DNA of 64,000 nt, from contig NZ_QAON01000001.1 in NCBI RefSeq assembly GCF_003051055.1, positions 248,001 to 312,000 of the forward strand. Direction: 5' to 3'. A model generated the notes under the pieces. That model did not search any database. It was not told where the DNA came from and saw only the letters and a program-made list of their open reading frames with translations. Of the stretch, positions 35,943-44,949 are shown piece by piece; position 1 is the first letter of the stretch; every line of letters starts with the position of its first letter. A program made the translations under genes and the position numbers. This stretch comes from Agitococcus lubricus (GTDB taxonomy: Bacteria > Pseudomonadota > Gammaproteobacteria > Pseudomonadales > Moraxellaceae).

Positions 35943-36058
35943 GCTTCAAACGACTCTCGTACTTGCGGTACAAAAACGGCGCATTCTGTACCTGTAAGTT
36001 TTGCTCTCATCACAAGAGCAAAAGTCCTTAAACTCATACCGAAGTACGAGCTTGAAAC
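35943..36058 (-). promoter_or_regulatory. structured leader upstream of the 951-residue surface protein
   Basis: Nested inverted repeats in the 256-base gap. An inner perfect hairpin TTTTGCTCT/AGAGCAAAA (35999-36007 / 36015-36023) lies inside a longer pair CTCGTACTTGCGGTA (35956-35970) and TACCGAAGTACGAG (36037-36050). A near direct repeat CGAGCTTCAAAC / CGAGCTTGAAAC flanks the whole. There is no U-tract to make a simple terminator. A stabilising or regulatory 5' leader is the likeliest explanation. Confidence 0.45.
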
Positions 36059-36078
36059 CTCAAAAACGGAATCTTTTG

Positions 36079-36552
36079 TTATTCTTGGCTGACTTTCATA
36101 CGCACACTAACAACAAAAGATTTATCTGCCGCTAACTCTGCCACATGCCAGCGCACAGCTTTATACTCTTTGACAGGAATTTCTTTTTTATCAGCACCTA
36201 ACAGGGGGATGGGTGCAAAATTGGTATTATCGATAGTTGCTTCAGCATTGGCTGGTTTAGCTGTCTTAGACACATATTCCATACCTTCAGGTACGGGCAA
36301 TTTAGCAACGAGCTTTTTAACGTTGGCTTTACTGACGTTTTTGTAGGTTGCTCGGTATTCAACGATTTCGCCTGGTTTAGTTTGTTTACTATCGACGAGG
36401 CTTTCTTTACCGTCTTTACCCACAACTACTTTGAACAACTCTAAATTGATTTGTACGGCTTCTTTTTTATCGTTTGGAGCTGCCCAACCGACTGCCGCAA
36501 ACACAGAGCACACACACAACAAAAACACTTGCAGGATTTTACGATTTGACAC
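36079..36552 (-). CDS. secreted single-domain DUF11-type protein
   Basis: A 157-residue exported protein: signal peptide with core ILQVFLLCVCSVFAAVGWA cleaved before APNDKK, then a single DUF11-like sandwich (VDSKQTKPGEIVEYRATYKNVSKANVKKLVAKLPVPEGMEYV ... VRWHVAELAADKSFVVSVRMKV). It is lysine-rich, in contrast to the lysine-poor 951-residue neighbour. A GTG at 36552 is chosen because GAGG lies 8 bases upstream and it yields a normal signal peptide; a longer frame begins at GTG 36591. First gene of the leftward surface cluster and the same plan as the protein at 22809-23336. Confidence 0.75.
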   Translation of the reverse strand: MSNRKILQVFLLCVCSVFAAVGWAAPNDKKEAVQINLELFKVVVGKDGKESLVDSKQTKPGEIVEYRATYKNVSKANVKKLVAKLPVPEGMEYVSKTAKPANAEATIDNTNFAPIPLLGADKKEIPVKEYKAVRWHVAELAADKSFVVSVRMKVSQE

Positions 36553-36973
36553 TGTCACACCCTCATAGACCTTTTTGATATGGCCAGTCACCGTTATTCA
36601 TCATCTGGAATCTAGCCGAACGAATCTTAAGCATACTCTAAGATTATTGACAATTGATGGCTGTCTACACTACATGATGAATTATTCACAGACTTGTCAT
36701 AGATCATTACATACATTTACATATTATCAATTTTTATTGTGAATGCCATCACAAACACTAGCCCTTAAGATAAAAGGTATTTTTTTAACGATAAGAGAAA
36801 TTCATCACGTTTTATCGGCAATATTAACGGCTATTTATAGTTTGAAAAGCCTTATTATGGTGTTTGAATCATCAAAAATATGTAAACAAGCATTACGTTT
36901 TCAAACGATTAACTCTTCTAGAACAGCTATTTTCGTCGTATGCTGTCTTAAAAGCTACGCTACACTAAATATT
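36553..36973. other. AT-rich divergent region, surface cluster / argE
   Basis: An open frame enters argE from 36743, but argE family length and numbering support the start at 36974. A weak leftward promoter, TTGTCA and TTAAGA spaced by 17 bases (around 36620-36655), may serve the DUF11 cluster. Nothing else stands out. Confidence 0.4.
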
Positions 36974-38128
36974 ATGATTGATAAACATTTTTTACAGCAA
37001 TTACAGCAACTCGTTGCGCTGCCTAGCGTGTCTTGCACGGACCCTAAAATAGACCAAGGTAATTTGGCTGTCATTGAATTATTGGCCACGTGGTTTAGTC
37101 ACATCGGTTTTAGCTGTGAAATTATGCCGATTAGTGCAGGTAAAGCCAATTTAATTGCCACCTTAGGCAGTGGTTCGGGCGGTTTAGTGCTCGCAGGCCA
37201 TACCGATACGGTGCCTTGTGATGCTCAATTGTGGACAAGCGACCCGTTTAAGGTCAGTGAACGTCATGGGAAATTATATGGCTTAGGCATTGCCGACATG
37301 AAAGGCTTTTTTCCTGCTGCCTTTAATGCGGCACAGGCCTTTAGTAAGAGTAAGCTGCAAGCGCCTCTCATTATTATTGCCACATGCGATGAAGAATCGT
37401 CGATGGCAGGCGCAAAAGCCTTAGTTGAAGCGGGTAAACCCAAAGCCCGCTTTGCCGTGATTGGGGAACCCACCAGCCTTAAACCCATTCGTTTACATAA
37501 AGGCGTGATGATGGAGCGGGTCACGATTATGGGGCATAGTGGTCATTCGAGTGACCCCAGCTTAGGCAATAATGCGCTAGACGCCATGACTTTAGTGATG
37601 GGTGAATTAATGGCGTTTCGGGCGGAAATGCAACAAAAATACCATCATCCTGCATTTACTATCCCCTACCCTACCCTAAATCTAGGTTGTATTCATGGTG
37701 GCGATAACCCTAATCGTATTTGTGGCCAATGCGAATTACAATTTGATTTGCGGCCATTGCCTGACATGAATATGGACGATATTCGTCAACAAATTGGCCA
37801 ACGCCTTAAACGCATTGCGCTACAACAACACATTCAAATTGACTATGAACCCATTTTTGAAGGAACTCCCCCTGCGGAAACCCCTGCTAACTCTCCCTTC
37901 GTCAAAATGGTTGAGCGCTTAACCCAAAGTGAGGCAGGCTCGGTCGCTTTTGGCACAGAAGCGCCTTATTTTCGTCAATTAGGCATGGATACGGTCATTT
38001 TGGGCGCAGGCAGTATAGAAACCGCTCATCAACCCAATGAATATTTACCCATAAGCAACATTTCCCCGTTATTATTGTGGTTAAAACAACTCATACACCA
38101 CTATTGTGTGCTTGGCCATGCGGCCTAA
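36974..38128 (+). CDS. argE: acetylornithine deacetylase
   Basis: A 384-residue M20-family zinc hydrolase (E. coli ArgE is 383) that releases acetate from N-acetylornithine in the linear arginine pathway. Metal and catalytic residues are visible: LAGHTDTVP (His76, Asp78), GIADMKG (Asp108), the catalytic pair in CDEESS (Glu140-Glu141) and a C-terminal AHQPNEY. The dimerisation insert contains MGHSGHSSDPSLGNNALDAM. The start at 36974 matches the family N-terminus, though no strong ribosome site is seen. argA follows 75 bases downstream, so both ends of the acetylated arginine route are adjacent. Confidence 0.93.
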   Translation: MIDKHFLQQLQQLVALPSVSCTDPKIDQGNLAVIELLATWFSHIGFSCEIMPISAGKANLIATLGSGSGGLVLAGHTDTVPCDAQLWTSDPFKVSERHGKLYGLGIADMKGFFPAAFNAAQAFSKSKLQAPLIIIATCDEESSMAGAKALVEAGKPKARFAVIGEPTSLKPIRLHKGVMMERVTIMGHSGHSSDPSLGNNALDAMTLVMGELMAFRAEMQQKYHHPAFTIPYPTLNLGCIHGGDNPNRICGQCELQFDLRPLPDMNMDDIRQQIGQRLKRIALQQHIQIDYEPIFEGTPPAETPANSPFVKMVERLTQSEAGSVAFGTEAPYFRQLGMDTVILGAGSIETAHQPNEYLPISNISPLLLWLKQLIHHYCVLGHAA

Positions 38129-38203
38129 GACTTACAGCCACCCCTAAGCCTCTGCCAACATGCAGAGGAATAACGGTATTCAGTTTTTAGGATAGTTATC
38201 ATT

Positions 38204-39550
38204 ATGACTGATGATTTTTTGTCTCCCGATACCATGACCGAACAATATGTTCATTGGTTTAGAAATTCTGCCCCTTATATTAATGCTCATCGCGGCAAAA
38301 CCTTTGTCTTAATGTTTGGTGGCGAAGCCGTTAATCACGATAATTTCCGTAACATTATTCATGATATTGCCTTATTACATTCCTTAGGTATTCACTTGGT
38401 TTTAGTGCATGGCGCACGACCACAAATTGATGAAAATTTAATTGAATACGGCTTGAGTACCCCTTTTCATAAAGGCTTGCGGGTCACGACACGCGAATCG
38501 TTACGCTGTGTGTTGGATGCAGTGGGGTCAATTCGTTTAGAGGTTGAAGCCTTATTAAGCATGGGGTTAGCAAATTCGCCAATGTATGGCGCACGTATTG
38601 ATGCCGTTTCAGGCAATTTTGTCATTGCCAAACCTTATGGTGTGCGTGAAGGCGTTGACTTTCAATTAACGGGCGAAGTGCGTTCGATTGATACCGAAGC
38701 TATCAATAAAAACCTAATGAATCATCATGTTGTCATTTTAGGCCCAACAGGCTATTCAACTACTGGCGAAGTCTTTAATTTATTAGCAGAAGAAGTCGCG
38801 GTGCATGCAGCGATTGCCTTAAAAGCCGATAAATTGATTTTATTGGGCGAAAAAGAAGGCATTGCCAATGATGATGATCGTTTATTGCGTGAAATGATTC
38901 CCAATGAAGTCGACCAATACTTACGAGGCAAAGTCTTGGATAGTGAAATTTTGCGCCATATGGATGCGTCCCGCGAGGCGTGTCGTGGCGGGGTGCGGCG
39001 CGTACACATTATTTCTTATGCGCGTGATGGGGCATTATTACAAGAACTATTTACCCGTGATGGTTCAGGCACATTAATCACCCAAGACCCGTACGAAGAA
39101 ATTCGTACCGCCGAAATTGACGATGTGGTGGGTTTAATTGAACTGCTACGCCCTCTTGAAGAAGAAGGGATTTTAGTACGCCGTTCACGTGAACGTCTAG
39201 AAACCGAAATTAATCAATTTGCGGTCATTGAACGTGATGGCATGATTGTCGGTTGTGCTGCTTTATATCCCCTGCCTGCTGATGAGCAAGGCGTATTAAC
39301 GGGGGAAATTGCCTGTGTTGCCGTACATCCGAGTTACCGCAAAGGCGATAGAGGTTCTGAATTATTAGACTATTTAGAAGCACGGGCGCGCAATAAAGGC
39401 ATTAAAAAGCTGTTTGTGTTAACTACACGTACCGCACATTGGTTTTTAGAGCAAGGCTTTAGCCCTGTCTCGGTCGATGATTTACCCAAAGAACGTAAAG
39501 CACTTTATAACTTCCAACGCAATTCGCAAGTGTTTAGTAAAAAGTTATAA
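38204..39550 (+). CDS. argA: amino-acid N-acetyltransferase (N-acetylglutamate synthase)
   Basis: First committed enzyme of arginine synthesis, acetylating glutamate with acetyl-CoA. 448 residues with the ArgA two-domain plan: an amino-acid-kinase fold that binds arginine (FVLMFGGEAV, LVLVHGARPQI, LTGEVRSID, ILLGEKEGI) and a C-terminal GNAT acetyltransferase domain (IACVAVHPSYRKGDRGSELLDYLEARARNKGIKKLFVLTTR, shown in part; FLEQGFSPVSVDDLP). Feedback inhibition by arginine is expected from the family. The presence of both argA and argE indicates the non-recycling linear pathway. Confidence 0.96.
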   Translation: MTDDFLSPDTMTEQYVHWFRNSAPYINAHRGKTFVLMFGGEAVNHDNFRNIIHDIALLHSLGIHLVLVHGARPQIDENLIEYGLSTPFHKGLRVTTRESLRCVLDAVGSIRLEVEALLSMGLANSPMYGARIDAVSGNFVIAKPYGVREGVDFQLTGEVRSIDTEAINKNLMNHHVVILGPTGYSTTGEVFNLLAEEVAVHAAIALKADKLILLGEKEGIANDDDRLLREMIPNEVDQYLRGKVLDSEILRHMDASREACRGGVRRVHIISYARDGALLQELFTRDGSGTLITQDPYEEIRTAEIDDVVGLIELLRPLEEEGILVRRSRERLETEINQFAVIERDGMIVGCAALYPLPADEQGVLTGEIACVAVHPSYRKGDRGSELLDYLEARARNKGIKKLFVLTTRTAHWFLEQGFSPVSVDDLPKERKALYNFQRNSQVFSKKL

Positions 39551-39564
39551 TCGCTTATTTATGC

Positions 39565-39660
39565 CTCGACTCCGCTCAGTCCACGCAAAAATACTCCCTG
39601 AGCCGAGTCATAAAGTGTTCGAGCGGAGTCAGAAGGTATTCCCTGAGCGAAGTCGAAGGG
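39565..39660. repeat. REP-like repeat cluster
   Basis: Four related half-units in the argA-ilvD gap: CTCGACTCCGCTCAG, CCCTGAGCCGAGTC, TTCGAGCGGAGTC and CCCTGAGCGAAGTCGAAGGG. They are arranged as alternating inverted copies able to form hairpins. This is the common intergenic repeat type of many bacterial genomes. Confidence 0.7.
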
Positions 39661-39705
39661 AAAACTCCATTATTCATTTAATATCGTTTTAACAAGAGAT
39701 TTTGT

Positions 39706-41382
39706 ATGTGTGATACCCCCAATATGCGTAAGCATTCTTCCGAAGTGGTTGATGGTATTGAAGCCGCACCAGCCCGCGCCATGTTACGCGCCGTTGGTTT
39801 TACCGATGAGGACTTTAACAAACCACAAATTGGTATTGCATCCACATGGGCAATGGTGACGCCTTGTAATATGCACATCAACAAATTAGCCGATGAAGCT
39901 GAAAAAGGTGCAAATGCTGCAGGTGGTAAAGCCGTTGTTTTTAATACTATTACCATTTCTGACGGTATTGCCAACGGCACTGTTGGTATGAAGTATTCTT
40001 TGGTGTCACGTGAAATTATTGCTGACTCAATTGAAGCAGTAGCAGGTTGTGAAGGCTTTGATGGTATTGTGGCAATTGGTGGCTGCGACAAAAATATGCC
40101 TGCTTGTATTATGGGCATGGCACGTTTAAATCGCCCCTCTATTTTTGTGTATGGCGGCACGATTAAACCTGGTGCAGGCCACACTGATATTATTTCGGTG
40201 TTTGAAGCCGTTGGCCAACATGCCAAAGGCGAATTAAATGCCATCCAAGTCAAACAAATTGAAGAAGTGGCTATTCCCGGCCCTGGCTCTTGTGGTGGTA
40301 TGTACACAGCCAACACCATGGCCTCTGCCATTGAAGCCTTGGGCATGAGCTTACCTGGTTCCAGCGCACAAAATGCGGTGAGTGACGAAAAAATGTCTGA
40401 CTGCTACCGTGCAGGTCAACAAGTGCTTGAATTATTGAAAAAAGACATCAAGCCTAGCGACATTATGACCAAAAAAGCCTTTGAAAACTCGATTCGTGTA
40501 GTCATTGCCTTAGGTGGCTCTACCAATGCCGTTTTACACTTCTTAGCTATGGCGCATACTGTAGGTGTTGATTTAACCTTAGATGATTTTGTGCGTTTAG
40601 GTGAAACCACACCAGTTTTGGCTGATTTACGTCCATCAGGCAAATACATGATGAGTGAGTTGGTTGCCATTGGCGGTATTCAACCTTTAATGAAGCGTAT
40701 GTTGGCGCAAGGTTTGTTACATGGTGATTGTTTAACCGTAACAGGTAAAACCTTAGCTGAAAACTTGGCGGATGTTGCCGATTATCCCGAAGGCCAAGAC
40801 ATTATCCGTGATTTTGATAAGCCGATTAAAGCTGATTCTCACTTAATTGTGTTAAAAGGTAATTTAGCCCCAGAAGGCTCTATGGCTAAAATCACAGGTA
40901 AAGAAGGCTTATTTTTCCAAGGCAATGCCCGTGTGTATGCCAGTGAAGAAGATGCCTTACAAGGTATTTTAAACGGCGAAGTGGTTGCTAAAGATGTCAT
41001 CGTCATCCGCTACGAAGGGCCTAAAGGCGGACCGGGTATGCGCGAAATGTTGTCACCCACTTCGGCCGTGATGGGTAAAGGTTTAGGCAAAGACGTTGCC
41101 TTAATTACTGATGGTCGTTTCTCGGGTGGTAGCCACGGTTTTGTTGTTGGCCATATTACCCCTGAAGCAGCTGAAGGTGGCCCAATTGCGTTAATTGAAA
41201 ATGGTGATGTCATTACCATTGACGCGGTAACACGTGAAATTAGCGTCAACGTCAGTGATGAAGATATGGCAAAACGCCGTGCTCATTGGACTGCGCCTGC
41301 CCCCAAATACACCCGTGGCGTATTGGCCAAATATGCCAAAACCGTCTCCAGTGCGTCTGAAGGTGCGGTAACTGATAAATAA
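39706..41382 (+). CDS. ilvD: dihydroxy-acid dehydratase
   Basis: Converts dihydroxy-acids to 2-keto acids in isoleucine, valine and pantothenate synthesis. 558 residues. The three iron-sulfur ligands are clear: Cys54 (VTPCN), Cys127 ([10 protein letters not shown]) and Cys196 ([14 protein letters not shown]), and Lys129 is in the position of the carbamylated magnesium-site lysine. This three-cysteine pattern and length suit the [2Fe-2S] plant-like class rather than the oxygen-labile [4Fe-4S] E. coli type. The C-terminus has the usual [19 protein letters not shown]. Followed by a strong terminator; preceded by REP repeats, so an independent unit. Confidence 0.96.
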   Translation: MCDTPNMRKHSSEVVDGIEAAPARAMLRAVGFTDEDFNKPQIGIASTWAMVTPCNMHINKLADEAEKGANAAGGKAVVFNTITISDGIANGTVGMKYSLVSREIIADSIEAVAGCEGFDGIVAIGGCDKNMPACIMGMARLNRPSIFVYGGTIKPGAGHTDIISVFEAVGQHAKGELNAIQVKQIEEVAIPGPGSCGGMYTANTMASAIEALGMSLPGSSAQNAVSDEKMSDCYRAGQQVLELLKKDIKPSDIMTKKAFENSIRVVIALGGSTNAVLHFLAMAHTVGVDLTLDDFVRLGETTPVLADLRPSGKYMMSELVAIGGIQPLMKRMLAQGLLHGDCLTVTGKTLAENLADVADYPEGQDIIRDFDKPIKADSHLIVLKGNLAPEGSMAKITGKEGLFFQGNARVYASEEDALQGILNGEVVAKDVIVIRYEGPKGGPGMREMLSPTSAVMGKGLGKDVALITDGRFSGGSHGFVVGHITPEAAEGGPIALIENGDVITIDAVTREISVNVSDEDMAKRRAHWTAPAPKYTRGVLAKYAKTVSSASEGAVTDK

Positions 41383-41400
41383 TCATTTTGATTATTAGCA

Positions 41401-41428
41401 AAGGCAGAGTGAAGACTCTGCCTTTTTT
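41401..41428 (+). terminator. rho-independent terminator after ilvD
   Basis: Perfect 9-bp stem AAGGCAGAG/CTCTGCCTT with a 6-base loop and a T-run to 41428. Nineteen bases past the stop. Confidence 0.92.
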
Positions 41429-41441
41429 ATTGGCGTGAACA

Positions 41442-41795
41442 ATGACTTGGATTATCACTAAATATCTCATCACCGCGGCGATGGTGGTTTTTATTTCGGA
41501 AATAGCCAAACGTAGTGACAAACTCGGTGGTTTGATTGCTGCATTACCGTTAGTGACTGTTCTTAGCTTAATTTGGCTGTATATAGAGCAACAACCAACC
41601 AGTAAAATTGCCAATCATGCTTGGTATACCTTTTGGTATGTCATTCCTACCTTGCCCATGTTTTTAGCCTTTCCTTGGCTAATATCACGTTTTGGTTTTT
41701 GGCTGAGTTTAGTCCTATCCTGTGTGATGACAGTGATTTGCTTTGTCCTTTTGGCATTACTTGTTAAACGATTAGGTATTGATTTAGGGATTTAA
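41442..41795 (+). CDS. DUF3147 family small membrane protein
   Basis: A 117-residue integral membrane protein with four hydrophobic segments. The family pattern is TKYLITAAMVVFISEIAKRSDKLGGLIAALPLVTVLSLIW followed by AWYTFWYVIPTLPMFLAFPWL, characteristic of DUF3147. The function is unknown. It begins just after the ilvD terminator and converges on the next gene with a 15-base gap. Confidence 0.8.
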   Translation: MTWIITKYLITAAMVVFISEIAKRSDKLGGLIAALPLVTVLSLIWLYIEQQPTSKIANHAWYTFWYVIPTLPMFLAFPWLISRFGFWLSLVLSCVMTVICFVLLALLVKRLGIDLGI

Positions 41796-41810
41796 TCTCC
41801 CCAATACGCT

Positions 41811-42164
41811 TTATTTGTACAAAATTTGACCCTCTTCATCATAAACCACTAAGCCAACTTGCTGTGCACAATGACAAATGGCTTGAATAAGTGGTAAGTC
41901 GGTGACTGCTTCCTTGAGCACTAATAATTTCACATCACCAAAAGAACTAGCCACCTCTAAACCTTCTTCCCAGACATTCTCTTCATTATCGCCATCCTCA
42001 TCTTCTTCCGATAAATCAGGATATATTTGCGTGATTAACCCGACAAATTGTGTAAACTTTTTGGAATTTATCGGTGCTTGCTGGCGCTGGTGTGCGACAA
42101 AAATAGCCGCTTGGCTCGCCGTGGTCAGAGAGGTGTTATCGAGTAAGGCAAGCATATATGCCAT
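41811..42164 (-). CDS. hypothetical acidic protein
   Basis: A 117-residue cytoplasmic protein not recognised as any family. The first half is helical (LLDNTSLTTASQAAIFVAHQR). A very acidic segment EEDEDGDNEENVWEEG lies around residues 53-68. The last part looks alpha/beta (FGDVKLLVLKEAV, QVGLVVYDEEGQILYK). The ATG at 42164 is preceded by AAGGAGA at 7 bases, strong evidence that it is translated. No partner gene is adjacent on its strand. Small size and acidity are also seen in immunity-type proteins, but nothing else supports that. Confidence 0.6.
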   Translation of the reverse strand: MAYMLALLDNTSLTTASQAAIFVAHQRQQAPINSKKFTQFVGLITQIYPDLSEEDEDGDNEENVWEEGLEVASSFGDVKLLVLKEAVTDLPLIQAICHCAQQVGLVVYDEEGQILYK

Positions 42165-42263
42165 AGAGGGTCTCCTTTATTATCACAGACTGGCCTTTGT
42201 ATCATTGCCTTTTATCTGTACTTCAGACATGCTTAAAAAATTAAATCTACACCTAATCAGCGT

Positions 42264-42905
42264 ATGAAACAGCTTGATATTGCCAGTATTCGCCAAGATT
42301 ACTCCAAAAAAGAACTCTCTGTCGATGAGTGCCTTGCAGACCCCATAGCACAATTTAGCGTGTGGCTTGATGAGGCTATTCAGTCTAAAGTGAATGAACC
42401 CACCGCGATGAATTTAGCCACTGTCAGTGCCGAAGGCAAACCTTCCGCACGTATGGTGCTATTAAAAGGGGTCGAAGAGCAACAATTTGTTTTTTATAGC
42501 AATTATCAGAGTCGTAAAGGCGAACAAATGGCAGTGAATGCGTATGTCGCACTGACATTTTTTTGGCCCGAACTTGAACGACAAGTAAGAATTGAAGGTA
42601 AAATTGAACAGGTTAAAGGCGAAATTTCTGATGCCTATTTTCAGTCACGACCTTATAGCTCCCGCGTTGGTGCATGGGCTTCCGAACAAAGTCGTCCTTT
42701 AGATGCCAAATCGACCTTAGTCAAACGGGCTGCTTTTTTTGCCGCAAAATACATCACCCATGTGCCACGTCCTCCACATTGGGGCGGTTATGCTGTCGCG
42801 CCAGAACGCATCGAGTTTTGGCAAGGTCGGCCAAGCCGTTTACATGACCGCGTGGTCTACTGTTTAAGCAAAAATGACTGGCAAAAAGCGTGTTTATTTC
42901 CTTAA
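42264..42905 (+). CDS. pdxH: pyridoxamine 5'-phosphate oxidase
   Basis: FMN-dependent oxidase that makes pyridoxal 5'-phosphate from pyridoxine or pyridoxamine phosphate. 213 residues, standard length. Recognised segments: AMNLATVSAEGKPSARMVLLKG, FVFYSNYQSRKGEQM, VRIEGKIEQV, YFQSRPYSSRVGAWASEQS and the C-terminal PPHWGGYAVAPERIEFWQGRPSRLHDR signature (in part). Single gene; the stop faces that of comM with 13 bases between. Functionally related to yggS elsewhere in the window (PLP balance). Confidence 0.96.
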   Translation: MKQLDIASIRQDYSKKELSVDECLADPIAQFSVWLDEAIQSKVNEPTAMNLATVSAEGKPSARMVLLKGVEEQQFVFYSNYQSRKGEQMAVNAYVALTFFWPELERQVRIEGKIEQVKGEISDAYFQSRPYSSRVGAWASEQSRPLDAKSTLVKRAAFFAAKYITHVPRPPHWGGYAVAPERIEFWQGRPSRLHDRVVYCLSKNDWQKACLFP

Positions 42906-42918
42906 TCGCACGCTTAAG

Positions 42919-44406
42919 CTACTGTCTATCCAACAATCTATAACCAATCGCCTCGGTTACATGCGGGACTAATATCGTATCGGACTGGCTCAAATCGGCA
43001 ATGGTACGGGCAACGCGTAAAATACGATGGTAAGCGCGTGCTGATAAACGCAAACGCTGCATGGCTTGGTCGAGTAGTTTATTTTCTTGTGCGCCCAACC
43101 CGCAAAATTGTTCTAACTGACGTACCGTTAAGGCTTGGTTCGTACACCCCTGACGCGCCACTTGTTGCGCGCGTGCCCCCAATACCCGCTGCCTGACTAT
43201 CGCTGAGGATTCACTGGCCTGCGTTTCTCTTAATTGTGTCGTTGTAATGGCGGGTACTTCAATGTGTAAATCGATACGGTCTAAAAGTGGCCCAGACAAT
43301 TTTGCGCGATAACGGCCGATTTGCTCCACAGTACACCGACAACGCGAGGAACCATCCCCTAAAAAACCACAAGGACAGGGGTTCATGGCTGCTACTAATT
43401 GAAACGCCGCTGGAAAAGTCATTTGTTTCGCTGCTCGTGAAATCACCACTTGACCAGACTCTAAAGGCTCGCGTAATACCTCTAATACCTTTCGGTCAAA
43501 TTCGGGTAACTCATCTAAAAATAAGACCCCATGATGCGCCAAACTAATTTCACCGGGTTTAGGTTGCGAACCACCACCCACTAAGGCTGGGGCTGAAGCC
43601 GTATGATGCGGCGCACGAAAGGGGGCAATCCCAAACGGTGCGGTATGGCCTGCAATAGAATGAATAGTAGCAACTTCTATACTTTTACTGTCGTCTAAAG
43701 GCGGTAAAATACTCGGCAAACGCGACGCTAATAGGGTTTTACCCGTACCTGGTGGCCCCATCATTAATAAAGAATGCTGTCCTGCGGCGGCAATTTCTAA
43801 GGCACGTCGCGCACGATGCTGTCCCTTAACATCAGCCAAATCTAGTACATGAGTAGGCACATTATCGACGGGCGCCTGCGCAATAGATGGGCTAATCTCG
43901 CCCTGCAAAAAACGATAAAGCTGCTTTAGGTCACTAAAACCATATACTTTTGCACCTGAAGGTCGAGCGGCCTCGGCAGCATTGTCTGCGGGCACACACA
44001 ACACATGCTGCTGCTGTGTACTAGCCAAACTCGCTGCCAATACTCCTGTAATTGGACGAAGTTCGCCTGTTAACGCCAATTCACCTAAAAACTCTTTTTG
44101 TTGTAACCACTGTGCATTTAGCTGCCCACTAGCCGCTAAAATACCTAAAGCAATCGGTAGGTCAAAACGTCCCCCCTCTTTAGGTAAGTCCGCAGGCGCT
44201 AAATTAATAGTTAAACGACGCTGAGGAAAGTCAAAACCTGCGTTAAGTAAGGCCGAGCGCACGCGGTCTTTACTTTCTCGCACAGCCGCTTCGGGTAAAC
44301 CGACAATCGTTAAGGCGGGTAAGCCTTGACTTAAATGGACTTCTACGGTGACTAAGGGCGCCTGCAAGCCTAAAGCGGCTCGCGTATATACTAGAGCAAG
44401 AGACAT
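42919..44406 (-). CDS. comM: ComM/YifB family magnesium-chelatase-like ATPase
   Basis: A 495-residue AAA+ protein of the ComM family, a branch-migration helicase that widens integration of incoming DNA during natural transformation. An N-terminal Lon-protease-like domain (LVTVEVHLSQGLPALTIVGLPEAAVRESKDRVRSAL, in part) precedes the AAA+ core with Walker A MMGPPGTGKTLLA, Walker B GVLFLDELPEF and a cysteine cluster CPCGFLGDGSSRCRC. The C-terminal Mg-chelatase helical region ends RILRVARTIADL. Combined with pilT/pilU, natural competence is possible; uptake genes are not in the window. Confidence 0.95.
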   Translation of the reverse strand: MSLALVYTRAALGLQAPLVTVEVHLSQGLPALTIVGLPEAAVRESKDRVRSALLNAGFDFPQRRLTINLAPADLPKEGGRFDLPIALGILAASGQLNAQWLQQKEFLGELALTGELRPITGVLAASLASTQQQHVLCVPADNAAEAARPSGAKVYGFSDLKQLYRFLQGEISPSIAQAPVDNVPTHVLDLADVKGQHRARRALEIAAAGQHSLLMMGPPGTGKTLLASRLPSILPPLDDSKSIEVATIHSIAGHTAPFGIAPFRAPHHTASAPALVGGGSQPKPGEISLAHHGVLFLDELPEFDRKVLEVLREPLESGQVVISRAAKQMTFPAAFQLVAAMNPCPCGFLGDGSSRCRCTVEQIGRYRAKLSGPLLDRIDLHIEVPAITTTQLRETQASESSAIVRQRVLGARAQQVARQGCTNQALTVRQLEQFCGLGAQENKLLDQAMQRLRLSARAYHRILRVARTIADLSQSDTILVPHVTEAIGYRLLDRQ

Positions 44407-44501
44407 AACACATCCTTATGTAGAGAGGTCTAAACTAATCCAAACAGACCACTAACACTGTATCAAACCTTGAGCCATTTCGGCTAGTTATCACTGAAGC
44501 A

Positions 44502-44771
44502 TCAGGAATCTGAGGCTTGTGATTTTTGTATTTGTTGCTCTAGACTTTTGAGTTGTGCGTCCAAACGATGCAATCTTTGTCGCGCCTCTGCTAATAACAT
44601 CGCTTGTCGGTCAAACTCTTCACGGGTGACAAGCTCCATTTTGGCAAACGTTTCCTGCAAAACGGCTTGTAAATTTTTATCTAACTCTTGCCAAAGCCCC
44701 GATTGGTTAGCTTGCACATAACGTTCTTTGACCTGCTCACGAATTTTTTGCACCAAATTATCCAATGCCAT
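44502..44771 (-). CDS. ubiK: ubiquinone biosynthesis accessory factor UbiK (YqiC/BMFP)
   Basis: An 89-residue helical protein. The N-terminal helix is amphipathic (LDNLVQKIREQVKERY) and the C-terminal part is a coiled coil (LVTREEFDRQAMLLAEARQRLHRLDAQLKSLEQQ, in part). This is the UbiK/BMFP plan; the family trimerises and aids aerobic ubiquinone synthesis together with UbiJ. ATG 44771 (or 44774) is chosen after GCGAGAAA; the frame extends 5' into a low-complexity stretch without start signals. Next to comM, as commonly seen. Its upstream DNA overlaps the control region of the divergent torF-glnK-amtB genes. Confidence 0.88.
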   Translation of the reverse strand: MALDNLVQKIREQVKERYVQANQSGLWQELDKNLQAVLQETFAKMELVTREEFDRQAMLLAEARQRLHRLDAQLKSLEQQIQKSQASDS

Positions 44772-44789
44772 CATTTTCTCGCTTAAAAA

Positions 44790-44829
44790 TGCACCAAAAC
44801 AACAAAAACAACCAATAAACGCACCAAAA
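44790..44829 (+). promoter_or_regulatory. possible NtrC half-sites upstream of torF-glnK-amtB
   Basis: Two direct GCACCAAAA copies (44791 and 44821), the first as TGCACCA, resemble half of the NtrC consensus TGCACCA-N3-TGGTGCA. They lie roughly 105-150 bases before the -24/-12 site, the distance usual for NtrC enhancers. Neither is a full palindrome, so this is tentative. Confidence 0.3.
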
Positions 44830-44932
44830 TAGCTCTTTATGCCTTTATTTAATGCGCTCTTTTTTAGCATGACGCCTGTATTCTACAAATGATTACTGCT
44901 TAAACACGTTTATTGACAATAATCCTAAGAAG

Positions 44933-44949
44933 TTGGCATGACTTCTGCT
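44933..44949 (+). promoter_or_regulatory. sigma-54 (-24/-12) promoter for torF-glnK-amtB
   Basis: TTGGCATGACTTCTGCT matches the RpoN consensus TTGGCACG-N4-TTGCW with GG and GC exactly ten bases apart; only two consensus positions differ. It lies about 180 bases before torF, on the right strand. Sigma-54 control of a PII/ammonium-transporter operon agrees with nitrogen-limitation regulation. Confidence 0.65.

Noticed and set aside
35750-36092. Open frames on both strands in the gap between DUF11 genes
   Set aside because: They owe their openness to the repeat-rich leader and lack start signals or family patterns.
36743-36973. N-terminal extension of argE by 77 codons
   Set aside because: ArgE length and motif numbering fit the ATG at 36974; the upstream part is AT-rich and shows no conserved pattern.
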